A DNA stretch of 64,000 nucleotides, from assembly GCF_000745855.1 (NCBI RefSeq), contig NZ_JQKD01000007.1, positions 62,001 through 126,000 of the forward strand. The letters are read 5' to 3'. Below are positions 49,533 to 58,895 of the stretch, piece by piece. The stretch's first letter is position 1, and every line of letters begins with the position of its first letter. The notes below the pieces were generated by a model. It was not told where the DNA came from. It did not search any database and saw only the letters and a list, made by a program, of their open reading frames with translations. Source of the stretch: Xenophilus azovorans DSM 13620 (GTDB taxonomy: Bacteria > Pseudomonadota > Gammaproteobacteria > Burkholderiales > Burkholderiaceae_C). The position numbers and the translations under genes are program-made.

Positions 49533-49865
49533 TCAGCGGGTGGCCGGCTCGTCCGACAGGGCCGCAGGCGAGGGCGCCGGGTGGGGATCCTCGGGTGCCG
49601 TCTCGGGTGCCGTCTCGGGCGCCGTCTCGGGCGCCGCAGAGGGGCGGGCCAGGTATTCCTTGATCCAGTGCCGCGCCTTCTCCGCCAGGGCGGTGCGCGC
49701 CGTGGCCTCGTCCTGGTCGGCGGCGGCGATCGAGACCCGGCACCTGGGCTCGCCGTCCAGCATCACCACCGCGACATACTGGTTGGCCTCCTGGAGCATC
49801 TTCATGGTCCAGTTGGCCGGTGCAAGCGGCTCGCCATGCGGCTTGCCGGGTTCGTCGAGGTTCAT
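49533..49865 (-). CDS. Hypothetical protein with APET repeats
   Basis: A 110-residue soluble protein with no signal or membrane segment. The first 75 residues look like a compact domain (MKMLQEANQYVAVVMLDGEP, then EATARTALAEKARHWIKEYL); the end carries three APET units coded by a 12-bp tandem repeat. A good GGAGGGCGCAG site precedes the start. Family not recognised. Confidence 0.6.
   Translation of the reverse strand: MNLDEPGKPHGEPLAPANWTMKMLQEANQYVAVVMLDGEPRCRVSIAAADQDEATARTALAEKARHWIKEYLARPSAAPETAPETAPETAPEDPHPAPSPAALSDEPATR
49591..49638. repeat. Four 12-bp tandem repeats
   Basis: TCGGGTGCCGTC repeated four times with three single-base variations in all. The unit is in frame with the hypothetical gene, so copy number changes would add or remove APET without breaking the frame. 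Confidence 0.85.
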
Positions 49866-50126
49866 TCGCTGCGCCCTCCTTGCCGGCGCTTCGTCCGTCC
49901 AGGACCGGTTGTCTGCCGGTCCCTCCGTGTGAGAGAGAAGAAGAAAGTCGTCACTCCAGCGTCCGCGCTCCCTGGCGCGTCTTCCACCGCCGCGATCGGA
50001 ACGAATGTGCGCCGAAGCGGTGGAAAGCGGACGAGTCTTTCACAACAGGGGACGCCGGAATAGTCGGCGGGGTCCTACAGCGACGGAACCGGCATGCAGC
50101 CCGCCGCTTCACAGGAGCGCACCGCG

Positions 50127-51053
50127 TCAGCTCACCTCGCCGCGCCGCGGCATGTCCGCGCCGCGCCGCGCACAGGTGATGGACGCGGCGCGTGCGCCGA
50201 AGCGCAGCAGTGCCGCCATCTGCTGCACGTCCAGCGCATCCAGCCGTTCAGCCGAGAGGGCATCGTGCTCCGCCAGCCACGCCAGCAGTGCGGCCTGGAA
50301 GGTGTCGCCGGCGCCGACCGTGTCTACCACGTCGACCAGCAGCGACTGTGCGGTGGCGTGGCCGTGGCGGTTCCAGGCCTCGCTGCCGGCCGCGCCGCGC
50401 GTCACGACGACCAGCCGCACGCCCGCGTCCAGCCAGCGGGTGGCCGCCTGCGCGGGCGATTCGTCGGGGTAGAGCAGGCCGAGGTCCTCGTCGCTCACCT
50501 TCACGACGTGGGCCAGCGCCGCCATCTCCTGCACCACGGCGCGCCAGCGGCCGATGTCGGGCTCCACGTTCAGGCGCACGTTGGGGTCGTAGGTCACCAG
50601 CCGCCGCTCGCGCTCGCGCGCGGCGAGGCCGCGCAGCGCCCGGCCGACCGGATCCACCACCATCGTGTACGAGCCGAACTGCAGCACGCGCGCCTCCGCC
50701 GGCAGCGCGGGGAGGGCGGCCGCGTCCAGCATGCGGTCGGCCGCGCCGTGGCCGTGGAAGGCATAGCTGGGCACGCCGGTGTGGCCCACCGTGACCACGC
50801 TCAGCGTCGTCGGCGCCGGGCTGCGCACCACCAGCGCGGTGCCCACGCCCTCATCGCGCAGCGACTGCATCAGCCGTTCGCCCGGCACGTCCTGCGACAG
50901 CCCCGCCAGGAACTGCACCGGCTGCCCCAGCCGGGCCAGGCCGACGGCGACGTTGAAGGGCGAGCCGCCCACGCGCGCGTCGAGCAGCAGCCCGGTGGGC
51001 GTGCTGTCGCGCACGTAGACATCCATCAGCGCCTCGCCGCAGACCACGAACAT
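50127..51053 (-). CDS. PfkB-family carbohydrate kinase (fructokinase-like)
   Basis: A 308-residue sugar kinase. FVVCGEALMDVYV opens the fold, GGSPFNVAVGLARLG is the N-terminal PfkB signature and VDTVGAGDTFQAALLAWL the C-terminal one with the catalytic Asp and anion hole. Closest in type to fructokinase or 2-keto-3-deoxygluconate kinase; substrate not determinable. ATG 51053 is preceded by AAGGAAGG. Isolated. Confidence 0.85.
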   Translation of the reverse strand: MFVVCGEALMDVYVRDSTPTGLLLDARVGGSPFNVAVGLARLGQPVQFLAGLSQDVPGERLMQSLRDEGVGTALVVRSPAPTTLSVVTVGHTGVPSYAFHGHGAADRMLDAAALPALPAEARVLQFGSYTMVVDPVGRALRGLAARERERRLVTYDPNVRLNVEPDIGRWRAVVQEMAALAHVVKVSDEDLGLLYPDESPAQAATRWLDAGVRLVVVTRGAAGSEAWNRHGHATAQSLLVDVVDTVGAGDTFQAALLAWLAEHDALSAERLDALDVQQMAALLRFGARAASITCARRGADMPRRGEVS

Positions 51054-51258
51054 CACGCCTTCCTTGTGCCGTGCGGGCGGAGGGGATCGAGCAGGCGTGT
51101 CGAAGAAGATGGCATGGCAGTGCGGGCCCGGGATCTCAGGGGGCTCCAGTGGAACAAAAAAACGGGCGCACGCCGATACGGTGTTGCACCGGCCACTGCG
51201 CGGTTCGCGCTACGCTTGCGCTCCCGCCCGCGCCGGGCGACAACAGGAGACGACAGAG

Positions 51259-52026
51259 ATGCAAGCGAGCGACACCTACCAGGTGCTGGGGTCCGGGCCG
51301 CGCAAGGTGCTGTGCCTGAACGGCTGGTTCGGCCATGCGGGCAACTGGGGCCCCTTCGTGGACAGCCTGGACCGGCAGGCCTTCACCTACGCCTTCATGG
51401 ACTACCGCGGCTACGGCCGGCGCCGGGGCAGCGGCGGTGAGTACACGATGGCGGAGATCGCGCGCGACGCGCTGGCGGCGGCCGACAGCCTGGGCTGGGA
51501 GCGCTTCTCCCTGGTCGGCCACTCGATGGGCGGCATGGCCGTGCAGCAGGTGCTGGCCGACGCGCCGCAGCGCGTGCAGGCCCTGGTCGGCATCAGCCCG
51601 GTGCCCGCCGGCGGCGTGCCCTTCGACGAGCAGGGGTGGGGCCTGTTCTCCAGCGCGGCGAAGGACGCGGGCGCGCGCCGCACGATCATCGACCTGACCA
51701 CCGGCAACCGCCTGACCGGCACCTGGCTGGACGCGATGGTGAAGAACTCGCTTGCGAACTCGGACGAGGAGGCCTTCGCCGCCTACCTGACGGCATGGGC
51801 GAAGACCTCCTTCGTCGAGCGAATCAAGGGCCGGAAGCTGCCCGTGCTGGTGATCGCCGGCGAGCACGACCCGGCTCTGGGTGCAGAGACCTGCAAGGCC
51901 ACCTGGCTGCAGCACTACCCCGATGCGACGCTGGAGGTCATGGCCAACGCGGGCCACTACGCCATGGAGGAGGCGCCGGTGGCGCTGGCCAGCGCGGTGG
52001 AGGGCTTCCTGGGGCAGCCGCGCTAG
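51259..52026 (+). CDS. Alpha/beta hydrolase
   Basis: A 255-residue single-domain alpha/beta hydrolase: LCLNGWFGHAGNWGPF (oxyanion region), SLVGHSMGGMAVQQVL (nucleophile Ser in GHSMG), AGEHDPALG (acid) and NAGHYAMEE (catalytic His). Substrate unknown. ATG 51259 has a CAGGAGACG site. It is followed with little spacing by the DUF1232 gene. Confidence 0.86.
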   Translation: MQASDTYQVLGSGPRKVLCLNGWFGHAGNWGPFVDSLDRQAFTYAFMDYRGYGRRRGSGGEYTMAEIARDALAAADSLGWERFSLVGHSMGGMAVQQVLADAPQRVQALVGISPVPAGGVPFDEQGWGLFSSAAKDAGARRTIIDLTTGNRLTGTWLDAMVKNSLANSDEEAFAAYLTAWAKTSFVERIKGRKLPVLVIAGEHDPALGAETCKATWLQHYPDATLEVMANAGHYAMEEAPVALASAVEGFLGQPR

Positions 52027-52055
52027 TGCTATCGGAGCGGGGCGCATCGGCAGGG

Positions 52056-52460
<405 letters not shown>

Positions 52461-52476
52461 GGCGACGGACGCGCCG

Positions 52477-54822
52477 CTACAGCTCCAGCACCAGCTTCTG
52501 CCCGCACGCCCGCGAGCAGCAGCTCATCATGCGCTGGCCGGCCTCGCGCTCGCTGCGGGTGAGCACCATGTCGCGGTGGTCGATCCCGCCGGCGAGCACG
52601 CGCACCTCGCAGGAGCCGCACAGGCCTTCCTCGCAGTCGCTCTGCACGTCGATGTTGGCGGCGCGCAGGGCGGCCAGCAGGGTCTGGTCGGCGCGCACAG
52701 GCACGGTGAGGCCGGAGTCCTTGAGTTCGACCTCGAAGGCGTGCTCCTTCGACGGATCGAGCGTGCCGAGGGTGGACTCGAAGTGCTCCACGCGCAGCGT
52801 GTCCTCGGGCCAGTGGGCGCAGGCCGACTCCAGCGCATCGAGCATGCGCAGCGGGCCGCAGGCATAGACCCGGGTATCGGGCTCGGGCGTGGCGAGCAGG
52901 GACGGCAGATCCAGGCGCGAGCCTTCGCCGCTCACGTGCAGGCGCAGGCGCTCGCCGTGCAGCGCCTGCAGATCGGGCACGAAGGCCAGCGTGGCGCGGC
53001 TGCGGCCGCAGTAGTGCAGTTGGTAGTCGATGCCCAGCTCGCGCGCGCGGCGCGCCATCGCCATGATGGGCGTGATGCCGATGCCGCCGGCGACGAAGAT
53101 GATTTTTCGCGCTTCCTCGTCGAGCCGGAAGTGGTTGCGCGGGCCGCGGATGCGCAGGCGGTCGCCGGCCTTGACGCTGGCATGCACCCACGCGGAGCCG
53201 CCGCGGCTTTGCGGATCGCGCAGCACGGCGATCTCCAGCACCGAGGCTTCGGCCGGGTCGCCGCACAGCGAGTACTGGCGAGCGATGCCCGTGTCGCCGC
53301 ACTCGACGTCGATGTGCGAGCCCGGCGCCCAGCGCGGCGCCGGCTGTCCGTCGGGCGTGGCCAGGCGCAGCCGCACGATGTCCTGCGCGACGGGCGTGAC
53401 GCCCTGCACCACCATCGGCCGCGTGATCGCATGCGTCGAGGGCTCGCCGATGCGCACCGCGGCGCGGGCGGTGGTGCGCAGCGCGGGGTCGCGCCGCTCG
53501 GGGTTGAGGGCCGGGTCCCATTCCACCCACAGGTGCTCCGGCCCGCGGAAGGAGGTGTTGGGCACGTAGGTGAACTGCTGCGGCGCCAGCTTCATGTGCG
53601 GCAGGCGGCGGGTGAATTCCTCCAGGAACACCTGGATCTCCATGCGCGCCAGGTTCTTGCCCATGCACTGGTGCGAGCCGTAGCCGAAGGTGAGGTGGTC
53701 GCTGGCGTTGTCGCGGCGGATGTCGAACAGGTCGGCATCGGCGAAATGGCGCTCGTCGTGGTTGGCCGACGAGGTGACGATCAGCAGCCTGCTGCCGGCC
53801 GGGATGGCGACGCCGCCCACGGTCACGTCCTTGGTCGCCAGCCGGCGCCAGGCGGCCACCGAGCCGTTGTGGCGCAGGCACTCCTCGGCCGCGTTGGGGA
53901 TGAGGGCCGGGTCCTCGCAGATGTCGCGCCAGGCGGTGGGGTGCTGCAGCAGCAGCTTGAGCGCGTTGGCGCTGGCGTTGGCGGTGGTCTCGTGCGCGGC
54001 CACGATGCCGGCCATCATCATCGAGTGCAGGTAGGAGTCGGTGACGACCTCGGGCATGTCCTTCTGCTTGCGGATGCCGTACTGCATCCAGCCCGGCGCG
54101 TCGGGGTCCTGCCGCATCTTGTCGAGCACCTTGCCGGCGTACTGCCAGAAGTTGCCGACGGCGTGCGCCACGGCCACCTGCTCCTCGGGCTTCGGCCGGC
54201 CCCAGGTGTTGACGGTGTGCGCGATGCTGTACTTGCGCAGCGTGTCCATGTCTTCCTCGGGCACGCCGAGGAAGTGCAGGGCGACGGTCAGCGGCACCTC
54301 CCACAGCATCTGGTCGACCAGGTCGGCGCGGCCGTCGTCGATGAAGCGGTCGACGTACTCGCGCGCCAGTCGGCGCACCAGCGGCTCGTGGTGCTTGAGC
54401 GCCTCGGGCGTGAAGGGCTCCATCAGCGCGCGGCGGCGCGGCATGTGGGCGGGCTCGTCCTCGTTGACCAGCGTGCGGCCGATGGCGTAGCCGTAGCTGT
54501 CGAGCACGGCGTTGGCTTCGGGGCCGGTGGGCGTGATCTTCTCCAGCGCGATCGAGGGGCTGAAGGTGATGTTGTCGCGGAAGATGGCCTTGATGTCCTC
54601 GTAGCGCGTGACCACCCAGTAGCCCAGCACGGGGCTGTAGAACACCGGCTCCTGTTCGCGCGCCCAGCGCACGTACTCGGGCGGGTCCTGCTGGTAGCCG
54701 TCGCTGAAGGGGTCGAAGGCGGCCGCCCGGTGGCTGACGGGGCAGCCGGTGGGCGCCGCCTGCGGCGCGCCGGCGCCGTGGGCGATGGGGCAGGCGGCAG
54801 CGGAAATGGAGGCCGATGTCAT
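52477..54822 (-). CDS. Self-sufficient cytochrome P450 with FMN/[2Fe-2S] reductase domain (CYP116B-like)
   Basis: A 781-residue fusion. Residues 35-440 are the P450: I-helix AGIVAAHETT (271-280), E314-x-x-R317 and haem-thiolate motif FGYGSHQCMGKN with Cys386. Residues 465-680 are a phthalate-dioxygenase-reductase-like FMN/NADH module (RQYSLC at 515, VAGGIGITPI near 577, YACGPLRMLDA near 653), and residues 695-781 a plant-type ferredoxin with Cys730, Cys735, Cys738 and Cys768. This is the P450-RhF/CYP116B layout, in which electrons go from NAD(P)H to haem within one chain, for hydroxylation or dealkylation of aromatics or thioethers. Full length. Substrate unknown. Confidence 0.94.
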   Translation of the reverse strand: MTSASISAAACPIAHGAGAPQAAPTGCPVSHRAAAFDPFSDGYQQDPPEYVRWAREQEPVFYSPVLGYWVVTRYEDIKAIFRDNITFSPSIALEKITPTGPEANAVLDSYGYAIGRTLVNEDEPAHMPRRRALMEPFTPEALKHHEPLVRRLAREYVDRFIDDGRADLVDQMLWEVPLTVALHFLGVPEEDMDTLRKYSIAHTVNTWGRPKPEEQVAVAHAVGNFWQYAGKVLDKMRQDPDAPGWMQYGIRKQKDMPEVVTDSYLHSMMMAGIVAAHETTANASANALKLLLQHPTAWRDICEDPALIPNAAEECLRHNGSVAAWRRLATKDVTVGGVAIPAGSRLLIVTSSANHDERHFADADLFDIRRDNASDHLTFGYGSHQCMGKNLARMEIQVFLEEFTRRLPHMKLAPQQFTYVPNTSFRGPEHLWVEWDPALNPERRDPALRTTARAAVRIGEPSTHAITRPMVVQGVTPVAQDIVRLRLATPDGQPAPRWAPGSHIDVECGDTGIARQYSLCGDPAEASVLEIAVLRDPQSRGGSAWVHASVKAGDRLRIRGPRNHFRLDEEARKIIFVAGGIGITPIMAMARRARELGIDYQLHYCGRSRATLAFVPDLQALHGERLRLHVSGEGSRLDLPSLLATPEPDTRVYACGPLRMLDALESACAHWPEDTLRVEHFESTLGTLDPSKEHAFEVELKDSGLTVPVRADQTLLAALRAANIDVQSDCEEGLCGSCEVRVLAGGIDHRDMVLTRSEREAGQRMMSCCSRACGQKLVLEL

Positions 54823-54887
54823 GGGTGATGCTCCTGAATGCCAGCGCCCGCCTGGCGGGGGCGAGCGCAGCGAAGCCTGTTCAAGTG

Positions 54888-54975
54888 CACCCGTGGAACC
54901 GGCTTTGCCGGGCCACCGGGTGCGCCCCCTTGAGGGGGATTCGACCGGAACGAAGTCCGGGAGAAACGGGGGGGG
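54888..54975. repeat. GC-rich dispersed intergenic repeat, copy A2
   Basis: CACCCGTGGAACCGGCTTTG then CCGGGTGCGCCCCCTTGAG and a C-run/G-run hairpin; resembles 25911-26018. Lies between the P450 gene and the Bug receptor gene. Confidence 0.55.
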
Positions 54976-54976
54976 C

Positions 54977-55951
54977 CTAATCCAGCGTGATGTTCAGGTC
55001 CTTGATCAGCTTGTGCCAGCGCACCGTCTCGCTCTTGAGCAATTCGGCGAACTGCGCGGGCGTGTCGCCCACCGGCTCGACGCCGAAGTCCACCAGCTTC
55101 TTGTGCACCTCCGGCGCATGGATGGCGGCGACCACCTGCTTGTTGAGCGCGGCGATCACGTCCGGCGGCGTGGCGGCCTGCACCACCATGCCGACCAGCG
55201 CCGCGGCCTCGACGTTCTTGTAGCCCAGCTCGGCGAAGGTCGGCACGTCGGGCAACTGCGGCAGGCGCTTGGCGTTGGCCACGGCCAGCGGGCGCACCTT
55301 GCCGCCCTTGATGAAGCCGGCGCCGGCGGCCATGTCCACCATCATGGCCGGCACCTGGCCGCCGGCCACGTCGGCCAGCGCCGGCGCGGCGCCGCGGTAG
55401 GGCGCGTGGGTCATCTTCAGGCCGGCCTCGGTCTTGAGCAGTTCCATCGCCAGGTGGTGCGGGCTGCCGGCGCCGGCCGAGGCGTAGTTGATGCCCTCCG
55501 CGCTGGCCTTGACCTGCGCGATGAACTCCTTGGCGTCCTTGGCCTTCACGGTCGGGCTCACCACCAGGATCATGGGGAAGCGGCCCATCAGCGCGACCGG
55601 CGCGAGGTCCTTCGTGGGGCTGTAGCTCAGGCTCTTGTAGAGCGCGGGGTTGAAGACCATGGTGCCGTTGTCGGCCGACAGCACCGTGTAGCCGTCGGGC
55701 GCGGAGCGCGCCACGTCGGCGGCGGCGATGGCGGTGTTGCCGCCCGGCTTGTTGTCGACCAGCACGGGCTGGTTGATCTGCGTGGACAACTGCTGGCCGA
55801 TGGTGCGCGCCAGGAAGTCCGAGCCGCCGCCGGCCGGGTAGGGCACCAGCCAGCGCACCGGCTTGGAGGGCCAGCCCTGCTGCGCCTGCGCGGCCAGCGG
55901 CGCGGCCACCAGGGGGAGGGCGAGCAGGCAGCCTGCGATCAGCTTCTTCAT
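54977..55951 (-). CDS. Bug-family periplasmic receptor (TctC type)
   Basis: A 324-residue periplasmic solute receptor with a Sec signal (LIAGCLLALPLVAAPLAAQA) and the Bug fold landmarks WPSKPVRWLVPYPAGGGSDF, PGGNTAIAAADVARSAPDGY and LPQLPDVPTFAELG. It binds small carboxylates. It is not next to a TctA/TctB pair; the only pair in the window is at 35703-37710. A divergent IclR gene probably controls it. Confidence 0.9.
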   Translation of the reverse strand: MKKLIAGCLLALPLVAAPLAAQAQQGWPSKPVRWLVPYPAGGGSDFLARTIGQQLSTQINQPVLVDNKPGGNTAIAAADVARSAPDGYTVLSADNGTMVFNPALYKSLSYSPTKDLAPVALMGRFPMILVVSPTVKAKDAKEFIAQVKASAEGINYASAGAGSPHHLAMELLKTEAGLKMTHAPYRGAAPALADVAGGQVPAMMVDMAAGAGFIKGGKVRPLAVANAKRLPQLPDVPTFAELGYKNVEAAALVGMVVQAATPPDVIAALNKQVVAAIHAPEVHKKLVDFGVEPVGDTPAQFAELLKSETVRWHKLIKDLNITLD

Positions 55952-55987
55952 CGTGTCTCCTTGAGGGGAATCAAAGGGTGTTCATGT

Positions 55988-56018
55988 ATTGCGTAATTGT
56001 TTTGAGAATTGCGTAATT
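55988..56018. promoter_or_regulatory. Two ATTGCGTAATT operators between the Bug receptor and IclR
   Basis: Identical 11-mers at 55988-55998 and 56008-56018, exactly 20 bp apart (two helical turns), each inside a short AATT-N4-AATT palindrome. The segment is AT-rich in a GC-rich genome. IclR proteins bind tandem palindromes in divergent promoters. Confidence 0.7.
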
Positions 56019-56048
56019 CATGAATCCGGGCTAACCCGGACACAATCC

Positions 56049-56894
56049 ATGCCCTTTGCTCCTGCTGCGCCGTTCATGCCCCGTTCGCCCACCGTCCCCG
56101 AACCCGCTTCCCCGCCCCGCCAGCGCCGCCAGCGCGTGCAGGCCGCCGAGACCGGCATGGCCGTGCTCAAGGGCCTGGCCGGCCTGGGCGGGCGGGCCAG
56201 CCTGACGGCGCTGTCCGCCCAGGTGGGCGAGCCGCCGGCCAAGGTGCACCGCTACCTCGTCAGCCTGTGCCAGGAGGGGCTGGTCTCGCAGGACGCCGGA
56301 TCGCAGCAGTACTTCCTGGGGCCGGAGGCCATCCGCATCGGCATGGCGGCCATGCGCCAGGCCGACCCGATCCGCGTCGCCGAGCCGGCGCTGGCGCGGC
56401 TGCGCGAGTCGCTGGAGGTGACCTGCTTCCTGGCGGTGATGGGCAACAAGGGGCCGACCATCGTGCGCTTCGAGGAGCCGGGGCTGCCCGTCACCCTGAA
56501 CGTGCGCGTGGGCTCGGTGCTGCCGTTGCTGTGGTCGGCCACAGGGCGGGCCTTCCTCGGCTTCCTCGACGAGCGGGCGGTGCAGGCCCTGGCCGAGCGG
56601 GAGCTGGCCGCCGCCTCGGCGGAGCAGCGCGCCCTGCTGCCGCAGGAAGACCCCGTCGCCACGCTGCGGCGCGAGGTGCAGGCTGCCGGCTGCGCCGCCG
56701 TGCGCGACACCAACCTGCGCGGCATCAGCGCCGTCGCCGCGCCGCTGTTCGACCATGCCGGCCGCGTGTGCGGCGTGCTCACGGCGCTGGGCGCCACCGG
56801 CGGCTTCGATGCGTCGGTGGACGGCGCCATCGCCCAGGCGGTGCGCCGCGAGGCGCGGGCCATCAGCGCGGTGCTCGGGCACGAGGCGCCATGA
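56049..56894 (+). CDS. IclR-family regulator
   Basis: A 281-residue regulator with winged HTH (AETGMAVLKGLAGLGG, SLTALSAQVGEPPAKVHRYL) and effector domain (LPLLWSATGRAFLGFL, ISAVAAPLFDHAGRVCGVLT). Start at ATG 56049 is likely; ATG 56076 is also in frame. It is divergent from the Bug receptor and overlaps the MFS gene by four bases, so both are likely targets. Confidence 0.88.
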   Translation: MPFAPAAPFMPRSPTVPEPASPPRQRRQRVQAAETGMAVLKGLAGLGGRASLTALSAQVGEPPAKVHRYLVSLCQEGLVSQDAGSQQYFLGPEAIRIGMAAMRQADPIRVAEPALARLRESLEVTCFLAVMGNKGPTIVRFEEPGLPVTLNVRVGSVLPLLWSATGRAFLGFLDERAVQALAERELAAASAEQRALLPQEDPVATLRREVQAAGCAAVRDTNLRGISAVAAPLFDHAGRVCGVLTALGATGGFDASVDGAIAQAVRREARAISAVLGHEAP

Positions 56895-58096
56895 GCGCAG
56901 GCTCCTCGCGCCGGCGCGCCATCGAATTCACCCTCCTGCTTCCCCTGCTGCTGGCGGCCCAGCCCGTCGCCACCGACAGCTACCTGCCCGCGCTGCCCGC
57001 CATCGCGCGCGACCTGGGCTCGGCCACGGCCAGCCTCACCGTCTTCGTGCTGGCCTTCGGCTGCGCGCAGCTGCTGTGCGGCCCCTGGGCCGACCGCTTC
57101 GGCCGCCGGCCGGTGCTGCTGGCCGGGCTGGGCTGCTACGCGGTGGCGGCGCTGGGCTGCGCGCTGGCGCCCAGCGTGCCCTGGCTGGCGGCCGGCCGCG
57201 CGGTGCAGGGCTTCGCCATGGCGGCCATCCTGGTGTGCGCGCGCGCCGCGGTGCGCGACCTGTACCCGGCGCACGAGGGGCCGCACGTGATGGCGCGCGG
57301 CCTGACGGGCCTGGGCGTGGTGGCGCTGTTCGCGCCTGTCCTGGGCGCGTGGCTGGTGCAGGGCGCCGGCTGGCGCTGGGTGCTGGCGGCGATGGCCGTC
57401 TATGCCGCCGTGCTGTTCGCGCTGTGCCGGCGCGACTTCGCCGAGACGCACCGTCCCGTGGCGCCGGGCGAGCCGGCCACGCCGGTGGCGCGGGGCAGCG
57501 CGCGGCAGGTGTTCGCCAGCCGCAGCTTCCGCGCCTGGGCCTCGGTGGCGGCGGCCACCTACGGCGGGCTGTTCTGCTTCCTGCTGCTCTCGCCGATGGT
57601 CTACATCGACCTGCTCGGCATGTCGCCGGCGATGTACGGATGGATCCCGGCCGGCGGCTCGCTGGTCTACATCGTCAGCACCACGATGTGCCGGCGGCTG
57701 CTGCGCCGCTGGGGCCCGGTGCGTACGGTGCAGCTCGGCGCCTCGCTGAGCCTGGCCGGCGCGCTGGTGCAGGCGCTGGGCTGCGCGCTGGCGCCGGCCT
57801 CGGTGATCCCGCTGCTGGCGGGCCACGCGGTCTACGTGCTGGGGCACGGCATCCACCAGCCCTGCGGCCAGGCCGGCGCGGTGGGCGACCTGCCGCAGCT
57901 CGCGGGGCGGGCGGTGTCCTGGTCGGGCTTCGGGATGATGCTGGTCGCCTTCTGCGTGGGCCAGTTCGCGGCGGCCTTCGTGCTTCCGGGCATGCCGCAC
58001 GGCGCCTGGCCGATGGTGCTGCCGATGGTGGCGGCCGGCGCCGCGCTGATGGCGATCGCCTTCGCCTGGCTGCCGCGGCTGCATCCGCGCGGCTAA
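56891..58096 (+). CDS. MFS transporter, Bcr/CflA drug-resistance family
   Basis: A 401-residue major facilitator with 12 helices. DSYLPALPAIARDLGSATAS, GPWADRFGRRPVLL (loop 2-3 motif) and the family's FAPVLGAWLVQGAGWRWVL are typical of Bcr/CflA exporters of antibiotics, sulfonamides or dipeptides. It overlaps the IclR gene by four bases, which suggests regulation together with the carboxylate receptor. Natural substrate unknown. Confidence 0.87.
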   Translation: MSAGSSRRRAIEFTLLLPLLLAAQPVATDSYLPALPAIARDLGSATASLTVFVLAFGCAQLLCGPWADRFGRRPVLLAGLGCYAVAALGCALAPSVPWLAAGRAVQGFAMAAILVCARAAVRDLYPAHEGPHVMARGLTGLGVVALFAPVLGAWLVQGAGWRWVLAAMAVYAAVLFALCRRDFAETHRPVAPGEPATPVARGSARQVFASRSFRAWASVAAATYGGLFCFLLLSPMVYIDLLGMSPAMYGWIPAGGSLVYIVSTTMCRRLLRRWGPVRTVQLGASLSLAGALVQALGCALAPASVIPLLAGHAVYVLGHGIHQPCGQAGAVGDLPQLAGRAVSWSGFGMMLVAFCVGQFAAAFVLPGMPHGAWPMVLPMVAAGAALMAIAFAWLPRLHPRG

Positions 58097-58130
58097 AGAC
58101 CTGCCGTGCGCAGCGTCTTGGCGGCAGGCA

Positions 58131-58136
58131 CAGAAT
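58131..58136 (+). promoter_or_regulatory. Candidate -10 element of a leaderless dsbA-like transcript
   Basis: CAGAAT ends six bases before ATG 58143; no ribosome site is visible. Confidence 0.4.
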
Positions 58137-58142
58137 GCGCGG

Positions 58143-58823
58143 ATGAACACGCCCACCACCCTGCAGATCGATTTCGTGTCCGACGTCTCGTGCCCCTGGT
58201 GCGCCGTGGGGCTGGCCTCGCTGGAGCGCGCGCTGGCGCGCGTGGCGCCGGACATCCGCGCCGAGCTGCATTTCCAGCCCTTCGAGCTGAACCCGGACAT
58301 GGTGCCCGAGGGCGAGGACTCGATCGAGCACCTGATGCGCAAGTACGGCATCGGCGAGGCGCAGGTGCGCGCCAACGGCGAGGCGCTGCGCCAGCGTGGC
58401 GAGTCGGTGGGCTTCCCCTTCGACCTGGACAAGCGCAAGCGCGTGTGGAACACCTTCGACGCGCACCGCCTGCTGCACTGGGCAGAGCACGAGGGGCCGG
58501 ACCGGCAGCTCGCGCTGAAGAAGGCGCTGTTCAAGGCCTACTTCATCGACGGGCAGAGCCCGGCCGACCACGAGCTGCTGGTGCGCCTGGCCGGCGAGGC
58601 GAGGCTGGACGAGGCGCGTGCGCGCGAGATCCTGGCGGGCGACGAATTCGCCGCCGAGGTGCGCGAGCGCGAACGGCTCTACACCGGCGCCGGCATCCAT
58701 TCGGTGCCCGCCGTCATCGTCAACCGGCAGCACCTGATCTCCGGCGGCCAGCCGGTGGAGGTGTTCGAGCGCGCGCTGCGGCAGATCGCGGGAGCGCAGC
58801 CCTCCGCCGTGATGACGGCCTGA
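58143..58823 (+). CDS. DsbA-family oxidoreductase (FrnE-like)
   Basis: A 226-residue cytoplasmic thioredoxin-fold protein with no signal peptide. FVSDVSCPWCAVGLASLERA contains the redox motif CPWC; NTFDAHRLLHWA, FKAYFIDGQ and SVPAVIVNRQ (cis-Pro) match the FrnE/HCCA isomerase-like group. Possible roles are disulfide isomerase or glutathione-dependent isomerase; substrate unknown. Confidence 0.88.
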   Translation: MNTPTTLQIDFVSDVSCPWCAVGLASLERALARVAPDIRAELHFQPFELNPDMVPEGEDSIEHLMRKYGIGEAQVRANGEALRQRGESVGFPFDLDKRKRVWNTFDAHRLLHWAEHEGPDRQLALKKALFKAYFIDGQSPADHELLVRLAGEARLDEARAREILAGDEFAAEVRERERLYTGAGIHSVPAVIVNRQHLISGGQPVEVFERALRQIAGAQPSAVMTA

Positions 58824-58858
58824 GCCGCGATTCAGCCCGGGCGGCCCGCAGCGGCCCA

Positions 58859-58895
58859 TGCCAGGGCACCCGCGAAGCGGCTTTGGGGTTGCTTC
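58859..58895. repeat. GC-rich dispersed intergenic repeat, copy A3 (short)
   Basis: TGCCAGGGCACCCGCG matches the start of copy A1 at 25913, then a shorter GGCTTTGGGGTT arm. Lies between two convergent genes and touches the end of the second. Confidence 0.5.

Noticed and set aside
49598-49640. CRISPR-like repeat in the hypothetical gene
   Set aside because: The units are 12 bp with no spacers, in frame within a coding region.
47175-50126. Right-hand attachment site of the tRNA-Ser island
   Set aside because: I looked for a second TTCGAATCCCACCCTCTCC and found none here, so no boundary is claimed.
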